Shown: piece after piece, positions 59,936 to 64,000 of the stretch
Layout: every line of letters starts with the position of its first letter
How positions within the stretch are numbered: the stretch's first letter is position 1
NCBI RefSeq assembly: GCF_047345415.1
Contig: NZ_JBLFEP010000002.1
Span: 806,001-870,000, forward strand
DNA from: Maribacter_C sp947494565
GTDB lineage: Bacteria; Bacteroidota; Bacteroidia; Flavobacteriales; Flavobacteriaceae
Length of the DNA: 64,000 nt
Direction: 5' to 3'
The notes under the pieces: model-generated
Database searches by the model: none
Told to the model about the DNA's origin: nothing
The model's input: the letters and a program-made list of their open reading frames with translations, nothing else
Program-made: the position numbers and the translations under genes

Positions 59936-59969
59936 AATCTAAATAACTATTTTTAATTAATCTAAATAA
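59936..59969. promoter_or_regulatory. Paired AATCTAAATAA repeats in the divergent promoter
   Basis: AATCTAAATAA occurs at 59936-59946 and 59959-59969, 23 bp apart (about two helix turns), followed by ATAATAATAATATTTTTATA. It sits between the leftward receptor operon and the rightward PepSY operon. Possible operator for the Fur-family protein encoded at 62270. Confidence 0.45.
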
Positions 59970-60017
59970 TAATAATATTTTTATATATTTGAATTCTGAA
60001 TCAACCAATTTTAACAA

Positions 60018-60335
60018 ATGGCAATAACCACAGTACTTTTGGGAAGTTTTTTATTGTACGGAACGTCCAAGTATTTTCCTGAAAAATTTTTGAAAATCAG
60101 GTATTTAGTGGCTAAAAACAGAAAAATGGCCAAGCTTTTAGGCTGTTCGTTACTGCTTCTTTCCGTTATGCTATTCTCATTGAAAAATGGTTTTGCCACA
60201 GGGTTTATCATGTTTGCGATAACCTTGTTTTTGGCACTTAGCTCACTTGTTATCAGCCTTTCTGTTCATAAAAAACTCATCTATTTATTCATTGTCATTG
60301 TAGTGGGTGATCTGTTAACCCTAATACTTTTTTGA
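60018..60335 (+). CDS. Small three-TM membrane protein (DUF3325-like position)
   Basis: The 105-residue protein has an N-terminal TM (about 3-18), a basic loop (KFLKIRYLVAKNRKMAKLLG), and two more TMs (about 38-72 and 82-103). In proteobacterial siderophore loci, DUF3325 and DUF3649 proteins of this size flank a PepSY gene, and this one fits the DUF3325 place. The family call is by context and size. It starts only about 100 bp from the divergent DUF6686 gene and four bp before the next gene. Confidence 0.7.
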   Translation: MAITTVLLGSFLLYGTSKYFPEKFLKIRYLVAKNRKMAKLLGCSLLLLSVMLFSLKNGFATGFIMFAITLFLALSSLVISLSVHKKLIYLFIVIVVGDLLTLILF

Positions 60336-60339
60336 TTGT

Positions 60340-60624
60340 ATGCCGGCAAATGCAAAATACTTATCGAGTAAAGGTCAACGTTGGCTGAAAATATCTGCGG
60401 GTATACTTGGGGGGTATTTGGCCTCCATGGCAATTCATATTGCTATTGGGGCTGTTTTGGAACATAAATCAGCACTTGTCTTAACTACAGCATACAGCAC
60501 TTTCTTTCTGTGGATAGCCTTTATGGTCTTTGCCTTCCTTTCAAAGAACGGATGGAAGGTATGGGGCTGGATGCTTTTGATTATCGCAATATGTTCAACT
60601 ATCATCGTTCTTTTTAAACAATAG
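60340..60624 (+). CDS. Small three-TM membrane protein (DUF3649-like)
   Basis: The 94-residue protein has TMs at about 17-35, 42-62 and 70-90. ISAGILGGYLASMAIHIAIG and WIAFMVFAFLSKNGWKVW resemble DUF3649, a small membrane protein next to PepSY transporters in iron loci. It lies four bp after the preceding gene and three bp before the PepSY gene, so translation is probably coupled along this operon. Confidence 0.75.
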   Translation: MPANAKYLSSKGQRWLKISAGILGGYLASMAIHIAIGAVLEHKSALVLTTAYSTFFLWIAFMVFAFLSKNGWKVWGWMLLIIAICSTIIVLFKQ

Positions 60625-60627
60625 GTA

Positions 60628-62214
60628 ATGAAATTGAAACCACTTGGAAAACGTGCGCATAATATCATGTTCCATACACATACTGTAGCCGGCATTGTTA
60701 TCAGCTTTGCGTTGTTCATCATGTTTTACGCGGGAGCCATAGCCCTGTTCAAGGATGAGATTTACAAATGGGAGAACCCCAATGCCCGTTTTGAGGCTCC
60801 GGCCTGGGTCGATTACATCAAAGTACACGAAGCTATTGGCAATGCATACCCGAATTTTAAGGAAGAGGGCCAGCTTACTTATGTGTTCCCTGAAAGTAAT
60901 ATACCCTTTGTTCAGGTATATGGAGATTTGAAGGAGACCGATAGTACGACCTCAAGATTTCAGGCTTTAGTAAATCCCGAAAATCTTAGAGTTGTCAAAT
61001 CAGAAGAACCATTGACCACCGTTGGCGATACCTTGTACCATCTACATTTCTTTGACCAAATCCCCGGTTTGGGTATTTGGTTATCCGGTTTGGTGTCGTT
61101 GTTCTTTCTTTTCGCTATTGTAACGGGTGTCTTGATACACTGGAAAAATATGGTCAATAAATTTTATGCCTTTACCACCAAAGGAAAATGGAAACAGATT
61201 TGGACGAACGCTCATACTGTTCTTGGGGTAATAGGTCTTCCGTTTCAAGTGATTTATGCAGTTACGGGCGCCCTTTTTGGATTACTTACGCTCTTACTTG
61301 CACCTAGTGCGGTAGTTCTGTTTGATGGCGATAGTGCACCCATCTTTGAAAGTATACGTCCCGAAAGGGCTATAACAATGAATCCGGAAGCACCCTTATC
61401 AGAGAATAAATCGGTGAACGAGCTACTTTCCGATGTCGAGGCCAAATACAGTGATTTCGAGGTCAAAAATGTGGTCATGCAAAATTTTGGGCGGGAAGAT
61501 GCGACCGCCACGTTCTACGTTGATGACGGAGAAGGTATCGTAGGTGACGGACTTTTCGTCTATCGCATGAAAACAGGGAAAATCGAGGCCCAGATAGCTC
61601 CTAACAAAAAGACCTATAGCCAAACGGTTTATAACCTTTTGATTAAACTGCATTATGCCACTTTCGGCGGTATCTTGATGAAAATTGTATACTTCATTCT
61701 AGCAATGATCACCTGCTTTATCATTGTGAGCGGGATTCTTATCTGGCAAAAAGCCCGAGACAATTCGAAATATACGGAGAAACAGAAACGCTTCCATCAC
61801 AGGACGACCAAAGCCTATCTTGCGATTTGTTTGAGCCTTTTTCCCGCTACGGCGCTTATCTTTTTGGCCAATAAATTGGTGCCCATGGAAACCGCTGAAC
61901 GGGCATTTCAAGTAAATAGCATCTTCTTTTTAGGATGGTTGGTTCTTATTGTTGTTGGATTGTTCTGGAACGATTTGAGAAAATTGAATCGGAACTATTT
62001 GGCCGTGGGAGGGCTCCTTTCCCTATTCATTCCAATAATGAACGGCATGGTTACAGGAGATTGGGTTTGGGTTGCTCTAACCCAAGGGCAATGGCAGGTC
62101 GCTTCAATTGATATCGTTTGGTTCTTTACGGGGATTACGGCAGTGATTATGGTTCCTATCCTATCAAAGGAAAGAAAACGTAAGAATATAGAAGTTCCAG
62201 CAATATCATCTTAA
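60628..62214 (+). CDS. PepSY-associated TM protein, XusC-like
   Basis: The 528-residue inner-membrane protein starts with HNIMFHTHTVAGIVISFALF, TM1 (about 15-38). PepSY-type periplasmic regions lie at about 45-130 and 215-330 (VEAKYSDFEVKNVVMQNFGR.. MKTGKIEAQIAPNKKTYSQT). Further TMs are at about 145-170, 190-230, 340-370, 395-415, 430-445, 460-480 and 490-510. The family includes ferric-siderophore reductases and transporters such as XusC and FhuF-independent PiuB-like proteins. It is the inner-membrane partner of the divergent TonB receptor. Confidence 0.9.
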   Translation: MKLKPLGKRAHNIMFHTHTVAGIVISFALFIMFYAGAIALFKDEIYKWENPNARFEAPAWVDYIKVHEAIGNAYPNFKEEGQLTYVFPESNIPFVQVYGDLKETDSTTSRFQALVNPENLRVVKSEEPLTTVGDTLYHLHFFDQIPGLGIWLSGLVSLFFLFAIVTGVLIHWKNMVNKFYAFTTKGKWKQIWTNAHTVLGVIGLPFQVIYAVTGALFGLLTLLLAPSAVVLFDGDSAPIFESIRPERAITMNPEAPLSENKSVNELLSDVEAKYSDFEVKNVVMQNFGREDATATFYVDDGEGIVGDGLFVYRMKTGKIEAQIAPNKKTYSQTVYNLLIKLHYATFGGILMKIVYFILAMITCFIIVSGILIWQKARDNSKYTEKQKRFHHRTTKAYLAICLSLFPATALIFLANKLVPMETAERAFQVNSIFFLGWLVLIVVGLFWNDLRKLNRNYLAVGGLLSLFIPIMNGMVTGDWVWVALTQGQWQVASIDIVWFFTGITAVIMVPILSKERKRKNIEVPAISS

Positions 62215-62269
62215 ACAAGAGTATGACCAAAAATGTCCCTATCAAACTAATAATTTAAAAATATGTTTC

Positions 62270-62725
62270 ATGGCCTGTATCAGTAGTTTCAAAATTATCA
62301 AGGGAATATTCACCTCCTTTTTGGAAGAGAACGGACACCGAAAAACATCGGAACGTTACGCAATTTTAGAGGAAATTTATAATGCAGATGAGCATCTGGA
62401 TATAGATGCGCTATACATTCTTATGAAGGATAAGAAGTATAGGGTAAGTCGCGCTACCTTGTATAATACGATGGATATTCTATTGGAATCCAAGTTGGTG
62501 CGCAAGCATAAATTTGGAGATAAGGTTGCTCATTACGAAAAGTCTTTTTTTGATGGTAAGCATGACCATATCATCTTAACGGACACGGGTGAGATATTGG
62601 AATTTTCCGATCCGAGGATTCAAGAAATAAAGCAGACTATTGAAGAGACTTTTGGGGTTGATATCGATGAACACTCCCTTTACTTTTACGCTACTCGGAA
62701 TAACAACTCGATATCTAATCAGTAA
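62270..62725 (+). CDS. Fur-family metalloregulator without the zinc CxxC
   Basis: The 151-residue protein has the winged-helix core GHRKTSERYAILEEIYNADE and the recognition helix region VSRATLYNTMDILLESKLVR. The dimer domain keeps FFDGKHDHIILTDTGEILEF, but the usual HDHLICLxCGK cysteines are replaced by ILTDTG, and no C-terminal CxxC exists. Many Fur proteins use those cysteines for a structural zinc. It ends the PepSY operon 55 bp later and is the likely local regulator of iron uptake. Metal specificity cannot be judged. Confidence 0.9.
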   Translation: MACISSFKIIKGIFTSFLEENGHRKTSERYAILEEIYNADEHLDIDALYILMKDKKYRVSRATLYNTMDILLESKLVRKHKFGDKVAHYEKSFFDGKHDHIILTDTGEILEFSDPRIQEIKQTIEETFGVDIDEHSLYFYATRNNNSISNQ

Positions 62726-62792
62726 ATTTTATGGAATGCGCTTCAAATCTAAAATGGTTTCAATCGGATGCTATGTGATTCAAAACTTAAAA

Positions 62793-63311
62793 ATGAAGAA
62801 GACTTTGTTATTTATTGGTTTGGTTATTTTGATTTTGAACTGTTCAGAAAGAGAGAATAGTTCTGAGTTGAAACCTTTGCTGATTGAACAATTGAAATAC
62901 TCACACACTGATGAAAATTGGTTCGTTCCAACTAAAATCGCAGTAGCAGGACTTACTGCCGAGCAATCGAATTGGAAAGACAGCACGGAAAACCACTCCA
63001 TCGGAGAACTCGTTTCGCATCTGACATTTTGGAATGAAATGTTTCTTAAGGATATAAATGGAGAGGATTTTTCTGATTTCGATATGGATAATGAAATAAC
63101 TTTTAAAATATACTCGGAAAAGGAATGGAAAAACGCAATTACTAAATTGGACAGCGTTCAGACGGAATTTGAACGCATATTTGAAAATGCAAACGACAAA
63201 CAAATATCCAATCGGGCTTCAGACGTTTTGACTATGACCGCACATAATGCGTATCATACGGGACAAATAATCTATATTAGAAAACGTAATGGTTGGTGGA
63301 ATAGAAAATAA
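62793..63311 (+). CDS. DinB-family-like lipoprotein
   Basis: The 172-residue protein starts at MKKTLLFIGLVILILNCSER, a lipobox with Cys17. The upstream frame overlaps the fur gene and is not preferred. The DinB four-helix pattern has metal-type histidines in HSIGELVSHLTFWNEMF and in TAHNAYHTGQIIYIRKRNG, the HxxxHxGQI motif. DinB proteins are small thiol-dependent or metal-dependent enzymes; a secreted lipoprotein form is less usual. It stands 67 bp after fur. Confidence 0.85.
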   Translation: MKKTLLFIGLVILILNCSERENSSELKPLLIEQLKYSHTDENWFVPTKIAVAGLTAEQSNWKDSTENHSIGELVSHLTFWNEMFLKDINGEDFSDFDMDNEITFKIYSEKEWKNAITKLDSVQTEFERIFENANDKQISNRASDVLTMTAHNAYHTGQIIYIRKRNGWWNRK

Positions 63312-63652
63312 AAAAGATGTGGCCAACCTTTTAAAAGGCTTGAATTTTGAGTCCCGTAAAGCGAACCTTTCTTAAAACACCTACCCATTTTCCTATTTAG
63401 TCCCTTTTTGTCGCTGTTGTATCGGTCTGGCCGAAGCGTCAAATCATCCAAAAGTTTCCGAATGATGGTAGCGTACGTTTGCGTTTATGAAACTGTTTTG
63501 GAGGTGTTCCCTTACTATCTGATGACCAGTTATACACGCTGAGCAGCCATGTATATAATTTGCTATGTGAATAAAAACTAATTTATTACATTTAATGTAA
63601 ATCGCTTATTACCAATACTTCCCCCAAGAATGTAACGTATAACTATTCTATT
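63312..63652. other. Gene-free spacer before the amidohydrolase
   Basis: This stretch of about 340 bp has no supported gene. TTACATT-T-AATGTAA (63586-63600) is a 7-bp inverted repeat 53 bp ahead of the next start and could be an operator. The rest is unremarkable. Confidence 0.5.
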
Positions 63653-64000
63653 ATGGGGTACTACAGCATCTTTTCGAATTTATTTTTTATCCTGGTATTC
63701 GTTACCGGAATGGTTTCTCAACAAGACAAATCCCTTAAAACAGTTGACACCCAAGTGATTCATGCAGGTGCCCTGATCGCTGTTGAAAAAGGCCAGGTTA
63801 TCAATGACGTTGTTATCGTCATTGAAGGGAAGAAAATCGTAAAAATTGAAAAGGGCAGTGCAAAGACGAAATACAACCCTATCGTCGACTTATCCGAGTA
63901 CACGGTACTTCCCGGTTTGATCGACTGTCATTCGCACCTGACAAGCCCGTATTTCGACACCTCCATTGATGCTTATGAGATGGCCATCGCATCCTATGGT
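63653..64000 (+). CDS. Amidohydrolase family protein, N-terminal part
   Basis: The 116 codons are open from ATG 63653 to the window end. A signal peptide (IFSNLFFILVFVTGMVSQ) leads to VIHAGALIAVEKGQVINDVV, the usual beta-sandwich start of secreted amidohydrolases. LPGLIDCHSHLTSP follows, where HSH supplies the first two metal ligands (canonical HxH). The substrate is unknown; related secreted members act as imidazolonepropionase-like or dipeptidase-like enzymes. The C-terminal part lies beyond the window. Confidence 0.9.
   Translation, partial: MGYYSIFSNLFFILVFVTGMVSQQDKSLKTVDTQVIHAGALIAVEKGQVINDVVIVIEGKKIVKIEKGSAKTKYNPIVDLSEYTVLPGLIDCHSHLTSPYFDTSIDAYEMAIASYG

Overview
The window is chromosomal DNA of a marine-type Bacteroidota, most likely family Flavobacteriaceae. 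The evidence is a complete gldK-gldL-gldM-gldN block (type IX secretion and gliding core), the gene order miaB / sigma-54 activator / lptE / TPR protein / secG / groES / groEL, LytTR and DUF2807 proteins, a SusC-style TonB receptor with a carboxypeptidase-like N-terminal domain, and moderate to low GC.

Region 1 (1-7060) is the most unusual. Small AT-rich genes, all on the + strand and mostly without known function, are separated by structured repeats with the architecture of integron attC sites. Four segments (331-1331, 1332-2046, 2906-3766, 3767-5043) begin with a short sequence that is the exact reverse complement of the R''-like box after their own gene. That relation is what cassette excision and insertion by an integron integrase would leave. 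One cassette carries two genes, a Crp-like regulator and a membrane protein. No integrase lies in the window, so this is either the distal part of an integron or an integrase-less attC cluster. Its right edge decays next to the groESL operon.

Region 2 (7131-16975) holds the housekeeping operon on the - strand (miaB to secG, then groESL after its own terminator). It is followed by + strand membrane and lipoprotein genes, one of them carrying a Kunitz-type domain. Region 3 (17001-30615) has a large beta-propeller (sortilin-like) protein, topA, an arginase-fold protein that has lost its metal ligands, gldKLMN, an FAD oxidoreductase and a DUF983 protein. Region 4 (30680-45836) has an ABC-F ATPase, two LRR paralogues, a DUF2807 protein and a ten-kilobase co-directional block. 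That block joins a SUMF1-like lipoprotein, a Gfo/Idh/MocA oxidoreductase, YceI, DUF1549/DUF1553 and DUF1501 proteins, a cytochrome/LRR membrane protein, an SDR and an FAH-family hydrolase. It looks like a deoxy-sugar or sugar-acid catabolic module.

Region 5 (45932-55549) starts with tRNA-Arg(TCT), whose 3' end is duplicated 174 bp downstream. It continues with a LytTR regulator, a partly duplicated membrane protein gene, an ECF sigma factor with its membrane anti-sigma-like partner (which shares a DUF2846-like domain with a small secreted neighbour), a membrane-anchored regulator and secreted proteins. Region 6 (55726-62725) is an iron or xenosiderophore uptake locus resembling XusABC of Bacteroides: DUF4374 lipoprotein, TonB receptor, DUF6686 protein, two small membrane proteins, a PepSY membrane protein and a Fur-family regulator. 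A DinB-like lipoprotein and the start of an amidohydrolase close the window.
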